Part shown: piece after piece, positions 36,873 through 47,390 of the stretch
How the letters are laid out: each line of letters opens with the position of its first letter
Numbering within the stretch: position 1 is the stretch's first letter
Assembly (NCBI GenBank): GCA_006384855.1
Contig: VCJN01002108.1
Location: forward strand, 186,001-250,000
Source: Tetraselmis striata
Taxonomy: Eukaryota > Chlorophyta > Chlorodendrophyceae > Chlorodendrales > Chlorodendraceae
DNA length: 64,000 nucleotides
Direction of reading: 5' to 3'
Position numbers and translations under genes: made by a program
Notes under the pieces: model-generated
Told to the model about the DNA's origin: nothing
What the model saw: only the letters and a program-made list of their open reading frames with translations
The model's database searches: none

Positions 36873-37260
36873 CAGTAAAGTGCAGATCGCCCCGCCGAGG
36901 GTCATGCCGAAGCCGCCCCTGATGCACTTTATTTACCCCGTGCGCCAACCCAAGGACGCCAACCTAAGAACGCGAATCCTTACTGCGTTGATGGTTTCTG
37001 TTAACACGGAGCCTACTGCAGTCCTAGGGCTTATAAGGTAGCATTTGGCCGTTTCCTAATAATTCGATGGACCCCGAAGAGCAAATGCATCAACCGGGTG
37101 AACCCGGGACACGCGGGCCCGGACGAAATATATTGCCCTGAAACACTAAACAGAGCCGGGGATCGATCCGGGGACCTCCGGAGTGGGTTTCCACCGATCT
37201 ATCGCGACCGGACAGACAACGCGAGGCATGTCCGACAAGGCCCTGCCAGTACAGGTACAG
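36873..37260 (-). mobile_element. SINE-like element, copy 1, with tRNA-like head
   Basis: Body blocks GCCGAAGCCGCC, GTGCGCCAAC and AATGCATCAACCGGG are shared with 42736-42872 and 63488-63720. On the minus strand the right end carries a tRNA-like arm: stem-loop with GGATCGATCC as B box (about 37160-37170) and AGGTCCCCGG before it, preceded by an anticodon-arm-like hairpin with GGTGGAAACCCAC (about 37180-37195). This copy is the most diverged. Confidence 0.5.
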
Positions 37261-37269
37261 GTGTGAATT

Positions 37270-38715
37270 ACAAAAGGACGGAAACGAATCGAACGCTAAA
37301 AGCAGTACTAAAAAGCGAATCCACCGCTAACAGCAGTGCTAGCACGCCAGCAATAGGGGGTCGCCGTCGTCTGGTGCGTGAATATCATCTTATTTCTGAT
37401 TGATGATGACTTATTAGTGGATGATATATAAGGCTTGCTGTTACTATTGCAGCGCGCAAATTGCGACTAGCGTCGCGGCGCGCGCGCCCTACGCCCCAGC
37501 GATAGCCGTGTAGCCGCAGTGTGTGTGGCAGGGAACATGCAATTCATGATAAAGGTAGTAGTGACCCTCGCGCTATATCATATATAAGACCGAAAACATA
37601 TATAACACATATGCTGGCGCAATATAGCTTTCCAGCAGCACATAGTTTGGATGCAGGTATCGGTAATCGAATTTGGCAGCGATGCCTCATGCGCATGCTC
37701 CCCCTACCCTCTATAGCACAGCAACCTTTGCAGTGCTTGTCTTTTGTCATTTCTCTAGCCGGAGCAGCGGACTATGCGTGTATAGCTTTTCGTTACGATA
37801 GCCCCCCGTGGTAGTGCATGGACTACATATCTTACTTCAACAGCAACCCCCTGAATAGCACGATTCCGTTTCGCCATTATTTGAAAATCAAATTGCGCAC
37901 CATAGAATAGCTCATTCACCGCTGAACATAAACTAATAGCTGCGTGTGGGGCGGTTCTTGCTGGTGGCCCGAGCCCCATCAATGACAAGTTGCGCGGTCG
38001 CCTTTATCTTGAGGACGGGTGCCGGATGGTCATTGCCCCCATATATAAATTGCTCTGCTTCACATGCCTGCATTTGTCAGTGATTGAAGCTGAAAAGCCC
38101 ACAACAAAAGCGTGTGAAAACAGATGCGGTATATTCCATACATAATCATGCAGTAGAGGCAACGGGCCACGGGCAAAGTGTACAACCTGATTATCACGAC
38201 ATGATTGTCATGGCCTGATTTCCCGGTATTTCTCGGCAACGTTGGCAAGCGATGATGATGAGCAGTCAGTCTTGCAATGTGTGGGTTTATCACCTGTGAT
38301 GTGGGGCTGCGCAGAATCCTCACAGCAGCAACAGTGCGGCATCAGGGTTCGCTCATTGTTAAGTGGTCCAAAATGATATTAACTTACACAGTACTTCTAG
38401 TTGGTTGCATCTCTTCTTGTTCTTCTCCATTTCTGGTAAGACACTACAGGCAGAGATACAATGCAGCCAGGGGCGAGAGAGGGATGCGCCTCAAATGAAT
38501 AAAACACATGGCAGCATATATGCCCTAGTGTGTTGCTATCAGAGCGGCCATACGACAAGAACTCTTTACTGCCTACCTCTTGATAGGCTTATTGCCACCA
38601 AGGCTCAGCAGCCAGCTGGGAAAGCGGAGAAGATATCATCTAGGTGGTTTGGCACCGTGCCTAGCTGCTGGCTGCATGATACACCCAACGAGAGACCGGA
38701 AGGGCAGATGCATGC
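37270..38715. other. Spacer, no supported gene
   Basis: Mixed AT-rich sequence between the SINE-like element and the membrane-protein gene. I see no coding signal or recognised repeat. Confidence 0.5.
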
Positions 38716-40425
38716 TCACTGAGATGGCCGTTCCACGATGTCCTGGCTGATCTCCACAGGCACCATCTCCGTGGTCAGCTGCGCTGCGGCAGCCGGCTCC
38801 AGGGGTACAATCTCCCTGGCCTCCGCCACGGGTTCACCAGCCTCCACAAGCGACTTGTTGAGCGGGTTGGGCGTGGTGGTGCCCACAGCAGCCCGATCCG
38901 CCTCATCCTCGTCATCACGCTTCTTGCGCATGAAGAAGAATATCAGACCGCCCAGCATTGCCAACGCGACAACCACGATGAGAACGATGGCCCAAATGGG
39001 GAATGGAGCCGACTTAGGTTGCTGGGGAACTGGATCATCAAGACTTAACTCGCCGACGTCTGTGGTAGTATCAGGGGGGGGGCGCATGGGTTGCTGCCCC
39101 CCCATGCTTGCGCCGGCGAATTGCAGGTCCCAGTCCTTGAAAATCTCAGACATGGCGTCGTTGACAGAGCTCGTGAAGAAACGGGCTGAGCCGCCATCCT
39201 TGAACGTCATGATGGTGGCAACATCAACAATAACAGTCTGAGTCTCTCCATCGGGGCCGATGACAAAGGTCTGATTGATCTGATCAACTGCAACGTCATC
39301 GGCCGTGAGAGGCGATGTGGCGGTGGAGCCATACTGCGCCAGCGTCTCCCTGTACTCTTGAGTCCAGTCAGCTGACACTTGGTCCGTCACGTCCTGAGGA
39401 CCGAGGTAGGTAACCTGCGCCTGCAGGAGCGACCGTCTCCTGAAGGATTGAGGGAAGCCCTCTGGTGGCTCATTGAAGCCAAAGGAGCTGACAAAGCGGA
39501 CAGGCTCTGGCCCTGCCTCCGTTGGCGCAGGTGTAGGTGTAGGCACAGGGTCCTCCTTGGGGCTGCCAACAAATAGGCAGAGATTGAAGGGGGAGACATC
39601 CTCGCATGGGGGGTGAGTGGGCGCCGGTGCAGGTGTGGGGCGAATAGGAATGAGGTCAACACTTGGCCATGGGTTCTCTGGCTCGGGCTGGCTACAGATG
39701 GGCGCTTCGGGGCCGAAGCTTGGACCGTCCACATATGTGCTGAATGCCGCCAGGGTACCGTCCTGAAGGAGCACCTCCACGTTGGCGAGTCGGCACTCGT
39801 CGCTGGTCATCGCGGCATAACAGCCGATGTCGCACATGTCCCGGGCGGGGAGCGCCTTGTAGTCTCCGACATAGTGCTCGCAGTTGTCACCGATAAGCTT
39901 CATGCACTGCCATGTGGAGCATTCGCTGCCGGACGGACCGAAGCTCTCCTTGTACCTCCTGAACTCAGGGTAGATTTCCTCCACACCGGTGCAGGTAGAG
40001 CTATCCATCGCCGTCACGCAGGTCGGGGTGCAGGCCTCCTCCCAGTTCACGTTGACGCGCTCGTTGACAGCCACCGCCTCCGGCACGCCACAGGCAGCCT
40101 TCACGTCGACCGCGCACTGCAGGGCGTTACACGCCTCCATCAACATTGACTGCTCGGCGACACAGTTCGGGCCGTTGATGATGTCGAGGCATTCTGCGCT
40201 GCACAGCCCGTCGGCCGGGAACGCGTCCAGTTCGCCGATGCCGGTGTCGAACAGCCGAGTGCCGACCGGGAACATCGCCTCGCCGTCGTACCGCGGCGGA
40301 ATGTACAGCCAGCCGCAAGTCAAGAACGCGTCCACCTTGCATGGCACCGTCTCTTGAGCTGCTGCGGGCGAGAGCGCGACCGTTGCCAGCGCAAGCGCCA
40401 GCAACAACGCGGCCGGCGTCTTCAT
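38716..40425 (-). CDS. Secreted Cys-repeat single-pass membrane protein, intronless
   Basis: I place the start at the Met that opens a clear signal peptide (MKTPAALLLALALATVALS, cleavage near AAAQ), giving 569 aa; an in-frame Met 18 codons upstream would hide it. The ectodomain has three spaced repeats of the form CxxxC-x8-C (CSAECLDIINGPNC, CTPTCVTAMDSSTC, CDIGCYAAMTSDEC), each followed by further Cys. A Pro/Thr-rich linker (PTPAPAPTHPP and PTPTPAPTEA) comes next, then RRSLLQ, a segment often seen in secreted green-algal proteins, and a region of about 110 residues with an NQT sequon. A membrane helix (WAIVLIVVVALAMLGGLIFFF) is followed by the stop-transfer sequence RKKRDDEDE and a tail of about 50 residues. 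Topology is type I. I do not recognise the family; a cell-surface or flagellar-membrane role is only inference. It is the only long intronless coding region here. Confidence 0.85.
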   Translation of the reverse strand: MKTPAALLLALALATVALSPAAAQETVPCKVDAFLTCGWLYIPPRYDGEAMFPVGTRLFDTGIGELDAFPADGLCSAECLDIINGPNCVAEQSMLMEACNALQCAVDVKAACGVPEAVAVNERVNVNWEEACTPTCVTAMDSSTCTGVEEIYPEFRRYKESFGPSGSECSTWQCMKLIGDNCEHYVGDYKALPARDMCDIGCYAAMTSDECRLANVEVLLQDGTLAAFSTYVDGPSFGPEAPICSQPEPENPWPSVDLIPIRPTPAPAPTHPPCEDVSPFNLCLFVGSPKEDPVPTPTPAPTEAGPEPVRFVSSFGFNEPPEGFPQSFRRRSLLQAQVTYLGPQDVTDQVSADWTQEYRETLAQYGSTATSPLTADDVAVDQINQTFVIGPDGETQTVIVDVATIMTFKDGGSARFFTSSVNDAMSEIFKDWDLQFAGASMGGQQPMRPPPDTTTDVGELSLDDPVPQQPKSAPFPIWAIVLIVVVALAMLGGLIFFFMRKKRDDEDEADRAAVGTTTPNPLNKSLVEAGEPVAEAREIVPLEPAAAAQLTTEMVPVEISQDIVERPSQ

Positions 40426-42715
40426 CTCGTCTCTATAGCGCGACGACTGGGCTGCTCGTTCTTCAAAAAGCCGATCCACAGCGTGCTGCTACCCTGCGGT
40501 TGGGAGCCGGGGAAAGAAAAAACGAGCGTGGTGTCAGTACCCCGACCGCATGAGAATGAGGCGGGAAGCGTGGTGAGGGACAACAGGCAGCAGTGAGAGC
40601 GTATCTTGTGGCATGCGGCACAGTAAAATCGCGGTACTACCGGGCGGCGGCGGAGATAAATTTTCACACGAGAACGACAAGTGTACAACGTGCACAACTG
40701 ACAGCGACCCCAGGAGGACCCACAAGCCTGCACACAGAAGCCTGGCCAGACCAAGTCGGAAAGATAAAAACCAAAGAAGCATGCGAGGTTGCGGGTGGGT
40801 CGTGCGCAGGTGTCACCGCAGGCCAGGTGGACATGGAGCAAGGTGGGCTACCGTGCGGTGCGCTGCCGAGTAAAACGCGAAAGCACGAAGCACCGGCGAC
40901 GCCGCGTACAGTGCTCAAGTGCCGCGCGGCCGTCGTGGCTACGGTGTGCCGCGGGCGCGACCAAGCTTGCACGGCGAAGTGCTTCCAGAATATCAGGGCT
41001 GAGGGCGCTAATTTTCGAGGCGAGCTGTGCAAGGTGTTGAGATAAGCTTTGGGTCGGGGTGGGTCGTTCTGGCGGTGTGCTCATGCGCCACTCGCCTGAA
41101 GTGTGAATACAGCGACCCGCGCAAGAGATCGTCGACCATCGATTCTGGCGGGGTGTTACAAATATCATAACGGTCGAAAACCGCGGTCCGGATGTAATTG
41201 ATGCTGGCACTGCACGCGCGCGGTGACACTTAAATATACGTACCGGGCCTGGACTCCCAGCATCAGCAACACATGGATACCTAGCCCCTAATATTTATAT
41301 CAGATCGATACATCACAGCGATGAACATAAAAGTAAAATTAGTAAAGAATATACTGCTGTACTCGTACAATAACAGTACTGGCGTGCCAGCGGGTACGCT
41401 TCACGTCCGAGTACGAGGAACGACCGAGGGTTGGCGGCGGTAGCAGCGCCGCCAGAGCCTGCGCGTGGCGACATGCGGGGGCTGAGCTGCGTAACGAACC
41501 CAATTCGCGCCACCAGCGCCGACCGCACGGACCACCTCGAAGTGGTGCAGCGCTAGCGAAGCGTCGCCAGGGGGGCATGCAGTTGATGTAGGCCGAGAAA
41601 ACGAAACTCGTACTGGAGAACTGGAGGGAGTCGTGGGCGTACCTTGGGTTTAGTGCTCGCACAGCGCGGGTGGTTGTCTTGCACGATCGCCGTGTTTGGT
41701 GTCAGGAACTACCTGTCAGTAGGAAGGGCTGGGAGATGTGCCTCTCCCGGCTTCCCGCCCTCCGACCTGGCGGCGGGTAGAGCGCTGATAGAGTCAGCGG
41801 CACAAGCAAAGGGCACAAGCAACGGGTGTGCCAGCAATGGTGGAAGTAAGGTTATAGTGGCGCACAGCGGTCCGGAAATGATATGAGGAAATATTGGGAC
41901 GCGCGCTGCGTCGACGAGTGATGTGCTCGTACTACTGCATCCATCAGGGCTCTCACCTGATGCCGCGGTCATTGGGCGGTGATGACACTTGATACCCAGA
42001 TGCCGACGCGGTCCGGCAGCGCGCGCAGCAGTCGTAGCGCCGTGGGTGTGCTGTCGATGACTGCTACTGTCCCTGTACCTACGTGTACACCTGTAGTATT
42101 TGTACAGTATCTCCATACTACGACGACCAGTACGACACCACTTGTTGAGGGGCACGCAGTCATGACGAATACCGACCGTACCATGGCTTGCATCATTGCA
42201 GCAGACTCCACATGGTCTGACGTACTTGGAAGTTAACACTATTTGTCGATACTTTAAATTTTGAAACAATAATCCTTAATTGGGTTTGAGGATCGGGAAC
42301 ACACTGAATATTAAGTGAATTGTTCTGCAGCAACGAGTCGTATTAGATCTGCAATTCGTTCTTTATGTAAAATTACACCGAAAGGCGCGGTCAAAACCCG
42401 TACATCGGGGCGATCGATGTATTCCCTAACATGTAGTCGCTGCAGCAATCTAAACTAGTTCATGGGGTTTCTTCTTTCCTACCAAGCGGCGCTTCGCGCC
42501 GGGGATTTGTGGAGGTGCCCCTACCTCTTGGGTTGAGCCTGGTGCGGGATGCGGGCCGCTGTTAGCCGGCTTGTAGTATTGATCTTGTAATACTGTGTTT
42601 TCCGGGTAATACTGCTTTTAGCGTTAGATTTGTCAGTAATTTATTTTTAAATAGACGTTATTATTAATTCGTAAAACAGATTAAATCTACAAGCCGCGTA
42701 AAAGCGGGCCGCTGA
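40426..42715. other. Spacer upstream of the membrane-protein gene
   Basis: Presumed promoter side of the minus-strand membrane-protein gene, then gene-poor sequence. Frames on both strands at 40.6-41.2 kb lack recognisable motifs. Nothing else is supported. Confidence 0.45.
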
Positions 42716-42735
42716 CTACTGGTGTGCATTACAAA

Positions 42736-42872
42736 AAGGCCAGTAAAGTAAAGTTCGCCCCGGGACATCGGCCGAAGCCGCCCCAGCACTTGACCTCGTG
42801 CGCCAACTGCAGTCGTAGCATAGCCCACAGACCATTGCCTCATTCGAACCCCGAAGGGCTAATGCATCAACC
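42736..42872 (-). mobile_element. SINE-like element, copy 2, truncated by a C run
   Basis: About 93 percent identical by eye to 63492-63632 (GGGACATCGGCCGAAGCCGC.. to ..GCTAATGCATCAACCGG). The tRNA-like head present in copy 3 is missing: the match stops where a C run of about 30 bases (42879-42908) and an A run follow. Confidence 0.65.
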
Positions 42873-42877
42873 GGGCA

Positions 42878-42919
<42 letters not shown>

Positions 42920-43265
42920 AGCACTACAAGATCAGCAATACAGTACAAGCCGCCTACAGGCGGCCCACATCCCGCACGAGGCCGCGCAGGTCGGGCCGGT
43001 CGTCAGGTCTACGGGGCGGGCACGGCGCGAATCGCCATGCCCGCCGCCTGTACCGGCACCGGACGCCGGACGCCGTCGTTCGACCGTCGCCCGTCCGTCG
43101 ACGGACGCCGGGCCCCGGGTCGGCGGACTGCCCCCGCACCGCGGCGACCCCTTTTTACAGCATCATTTTACAGCACATACTTGGACCACCGTATAGTCGC
43201 TGTAAGAATAGAAGAGGCGGGCACGTCTCGCTTGCTGATTCAGCAGTAAAAACGCGCTGCGGTAC

Positions 43266-43473
43266 TGATCTAAACGTGTTTATGTGGTTTCCTAACGGAT
43301 TAAAGCTGTCCTAGTGCGACCCGTACGGTATGTGGTGGTTTCAAGCAGTTCCCATCGGGGTTTGGTACGGGCTGCCCCATCGCCCGCGAGCCCTGCGCTC
43401 CCGGCCGGGGAGTTACTAAGGACAGCCACCAGCAGCTCGTCTGCCATCTTCCAGCTCGCTGCCTTCGGCAGCG
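43266..43473. repeat. 208-bp dispersed direct repeat, copy A
   Basis: Starts TGATCTAAACGTGTTTATGT and ends at GCCTTCGGCAGCG. It matches 45843-46050 with about a dozen substitutions and no net length change. The minus-strand frame (LPKAASWKMADELLVAVLS) is open through both copies, but substitutions between them fall at first and second codon positions as well as third, so coding is not clearly supported. Confidence 0.9.
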
Positions 43474-45842
43474 GCTTCGCGTACTTGTGCGCGCGAGGGT
43501 CACTGAGGCTGAACAAGTCCGCACCGAGGTTCATCCACCCGGTAGTGAGTCGTCGTGCCGCGCACATGTGTTACATCAGGCAGCGACAGACAGCCCCTCG
43601 GTAGTGTGGTTTTCCCTACTCGTGCGCCCGAGGTCGTTTTCCGATTTTTGCCATGGCTTTGCAGCTGGGACGTTTTTCGGGTAGCGATGCGCACAGCAAG
43701 GAATTGGAGCTGGGGGGTCCCCGTTGGGGGGGGGGGGGGGGGGGGTTAAACCTCAACACCCGAAGTCGAGTCGCAGTACAGGCCTTCGGGGCTCTTGCAG
43801 TGGAGCGCATTCTCGCAGTAGTCAACTCTTGAGGTTTAGGTGAGGTGGACGCGCTCGGCACCATGGCCGCTGCTCGTCAAGGTTGTCAACGACGACAACT
43901 ACGCCCACCGCAACAAATCGGCGCGGACGGAGGAGGACGCCCGTGTCGTCGGCGCGGCCACTTGTTGTCCCGCAAGACACTGCAACCCGGTCCGCGCATC
44001 CTCGCAGCAGGGCGTCGTGGCATCAACGGTCGTTACATGCTGTGGTTTTCCGGAACTACTCGCGTAATTGGTTTGTTACGGGGGTGGCGCCGCTCATGCG
44101 CCGGTGTTTTGTGAGGGCTCGTTGCCCTCGCCCCAATCATGCTTCAGCAACGTTAGCTGTGGTCGCAGTGGGAGGCGTTTGTGCGGCTCGTGCCGATGCG
44201 TCTCCGACGCCTCCTACTGCAACGTCGTCGTCACAAGGACCACGGCAACCTGCAGCTGCCCGCCGGGGGGCAGCTCTACCACCTGGCGAGCCTGGCGCCT
44301 CCTGGTGTACGTAACTACCCCTGGCCAGCTCTGGGTTTGGGACTTCGGTGGCCGTCGCTGGTGCAGGAGCAGCGGCCGCCTCGTTGTCACCCTCGCCCCG
44401 ACATCATTGGCATCGTTACGGGCCGGCATGGGCTACAAGGGCCTCTACGCCGGCCAACCCGCCTCCAACGTCACGGCAACGCATCTGTGACAACACGAGT
44501 TGCCAGCCGGGGGACAGCTCCGCCACCTAACGTGACTTGTGCGTTTCGTGGCATCATCCTAAGCCTGCGCTTTATTTGTGGGGTGGTCAACAGCCGTCGC
44601 TGGTGCAGCAGCGGCGGCCGGCTCACCGCTCCCCGCGAAGAAAGACCCACAGCTTAACGAGTCGGCGGGTCTTCTGCGACGTCGCCGACAACCTACCCCG
44701 ACACACCCAAGAGCCGGTACGACACGACCACACGGTCCACGTTCCCGCGCCCCTCAGCGTTGTGCGTTTCCCCTCCCGCTCTTTGCGCAAGGAGGCGAAA
44801 CAACCACCGCTGGTGATGACAGCAACATTACATCACTGTCATCGCGCGTTGTTGCGCGTCCACCCCTCATAACGTGCATCGCCAGTACAGGTACAGAATT
44901 ACCATCGCATCGGGTACAGCGCACCAGTACTTCACCTGACGCTATACACGGCGCGCTCGCGCGCTCGTGCGCGCAGCTGTACTCGTCCTACTGGTGTGTG
45001 CCGCTGCTTTGCTGGGCGCTCGTCGCCAACATGGCCACTTCTACCCTTGCTTCTACTGGCCTGCAGTTCCGGCTCGTGCCGCATGCCACCACGGCGCGCG
45101 GCCAATGATATGGGGCGCCGTCGGGAGACAGCGCCCTAACTCCGCGACACGTCCGGCCTATGTCATGCCCGCGTCAACATCTCCCGTCCATGTCTGATGC
45201 GCATGCGCCTCGATCGAGGACCTCTTGGCGCGAGACCCCTTCTACAACTCAATACATATTCCGCCTTCATCTGGTCGGCACGCCTGCCGACTGCCTACGC
45301 TCGCAGTCGTAAACGAACCGCGTGTAAACTGGCAAAACCCACACCGGTTCCCCGGGTACTCGCTAAATGAAATCCTCCCGGGGTATAAGCTGTGTATAGC
45401 GGGGTCACAATCCTGAGATGCAACTACCGAAACGAGTGCGAATAGTGATTAGTGTCTGGTTGGTACAGTCAAATATAACGTCAGTTGATCAAAACTCAGA
45501 GCCCACGTGACCACCCGTCTCGCCAACCCATCCCGCCCCACCGATGCCAGTCGAACACACCGGCCGGCACCATCACGCGCATACCGCGGTAGCGGCGCGC
45601 TAACGTAGGCATATGGTGGCGTTCAGGTGCCTCGTCTTGTGTGTCGCGGGCAGGGATGGGGCTGGCGGCGGGATAATGAGGGAGGAGCGCGAGCGGTCAC
45701 GTGCTAATATTTCGCACGCAGCGCGTGCCACGTAGCCAAAAAGCGTTGCCAGCTACACATCTCGGATTTGAGCCCCGGTTACGGTCTTCAGAAACGAGTA
45801 CCTACGCGAACCGGTGTGCCAGACTCGAATGCATGATTGAAA
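43474..45842. other. GC-rich region between repeat copies, no intact gene
   Basis: Includes a G run at about 43728-43745. The plus strand has coding-like composition in 43.8-45.1 kb with short internal similarities (GGCCGTCGCTGGTGCAG near 44350 and CAGCCGTCGCTGGTGCAG near 44590), but the frame changes often and I recognise no protein. It may be a decayed element bounded by the repeat pair. Confidence 0.4.
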
Positions 45843-46050
45843 TGATCTAAACGTGTTTATGTGGTTTCCTAACGGATTAAAGCTGTCCTAGTGCGACCCG
45901 TACCGTCTGTAGTGGTTTCGAGCCGTTCCCATCGGGGTTTGGTACGGGCTGCCCCATCGCCCGCGAGCCCTGCGCTCCCGGCCGGGGAGCTACTTAGGAC
46001 AGCCACTAGCAGCTCGTCTGCCATCTTCCAGCTCGCTGCCTTCGGCAGCG
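45843..46050. repeat. 208-bp dispersed direct repeat, copy B
   Basis: Direct repeat of 43266-43473, same orientation, start-to-start distance 2577 bp. The sequence diverges sharply on both sides of the 208 bases. Confidence 0.9.
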
Positions 46051-46059
46051 CCCTCCCGT

Positions 46060-47390
46060 TTTCCGCCTCCGCCCTGCGGGCTCCTCCTCCGACATTCCCT
46101 CCACTTTCGCTGAACCTTCCAAGCCATACAATGGCGCTTTTCCGTGTAAAACAGCCTCCGCACCCTTTTTGGCAAAACCAGACTCGAATGCATGATTGAA
46201 ACGCGTTATTTTGGCGTATCAGACGGATATATGACGTGCCTGGGCTAGAATACACGCGCATCCATTCAGAAATGAGCCGTACTCGTACCAGTACCGTTAA
46301 ATCAAACGAGCGAACACCGAATGTATGACGGTTCATACACGAAGCGCGTATAACGGAGGACCCCTAAAAATCCGTCATAAAACCGTATTGCAACCGGTAT
46401 CGATTCTCTCGTATTCCAAGCGATTTCGGACGCGGCTCTCCTTTTCCTCCGCTCAACCCAAGAGGTAGGGGAAACCGCTTTACCGGCTATACGTGTGTTG
46501 CAAGTGGTACGGCTTAATATAGTTCACGACGCGTCGCTGCGCCCGTTCGTGTGCACCACGAGCAAACATAAAAGAAGCCGCAACAATTGAGCATGCCATC
46601 TTCCAATTTCGTTGTGTTCCACAAAGCGATTAACTCTCCCATGTCATGTTGCGGGCAAGTCACATGTCGTTCCAAGACCCGACCTGGCTATATATAGCTC
46701 ATCACCACCGTACGTGTGTGTTATTCTCCTCCGTACGTACGTGCATCACCATGCCAGATGGAGAAGACCCCGTCGCCGAGCCGAGTGACGCTCGAATCGC
46801 TTCAAGCAAACATGCATGCCCAGTCTACGTTGCTGCTCGATCTATATTGTTGCTCGACCTCACATCTATCGTCGTTGGCTCAATTGACGGCTCGTGAACG
46901 CGGTGTCGATGGAGATGGGGGACATGGTTATAGCCGGGTCCGGGCATCTCGTCATCGCAGGTTAGCCAACAGGCCATCAATGGGGGAGCCGCAGTGCGCC
47001 CCGTTTCGTTAGAGGCACATGGCGGCAGCGACGAGGACTACTGCCTCGACGTGCGAAGCTATTGCGGAGAGCATAGCATGGTTACGATGACGTTCGACCG
47101 GTCGGCCGGGGGCATGAGTTGTTACCATTGCGTATCGACCTAACGAACGGCTACCTCAAGCAGGATGACCGGCGTCGGCCGTCTCAAGATGAGTACATTT
47201 GGAGGACGTGTTTCGGGGCTCACACTGCCGTCCTCACTGTGGCTCTCGGCGTACCGCGCGCGCGCATTTCATTGACGAATGATAACTTCTGCCGAAGTGT
47301 GAGTCTCTCTATATACTAACCAAACCACATTACACAAGGATTGTATAGTTAGCCAAAGAATGCCAGGCGGTTGGTTTCATTATATGATAT
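46060..47390. other. Spacer, possible element-derived fragments
   Basis: A plus-strand stretch at 46.65-47.1 kb has coding-like pieces in two frames (for example VTLESLQANMHAQSTLLLDL) but no intact frame and no recognised domain. It could be a gag-like relic of the neighbouring retroelement. Confidence 0.35.

Noticed and set aside
38738..40149. Plus-strand frames of 167 and 178 codons
   Set aside because: Antisense shadows of the membrane-protein gene.
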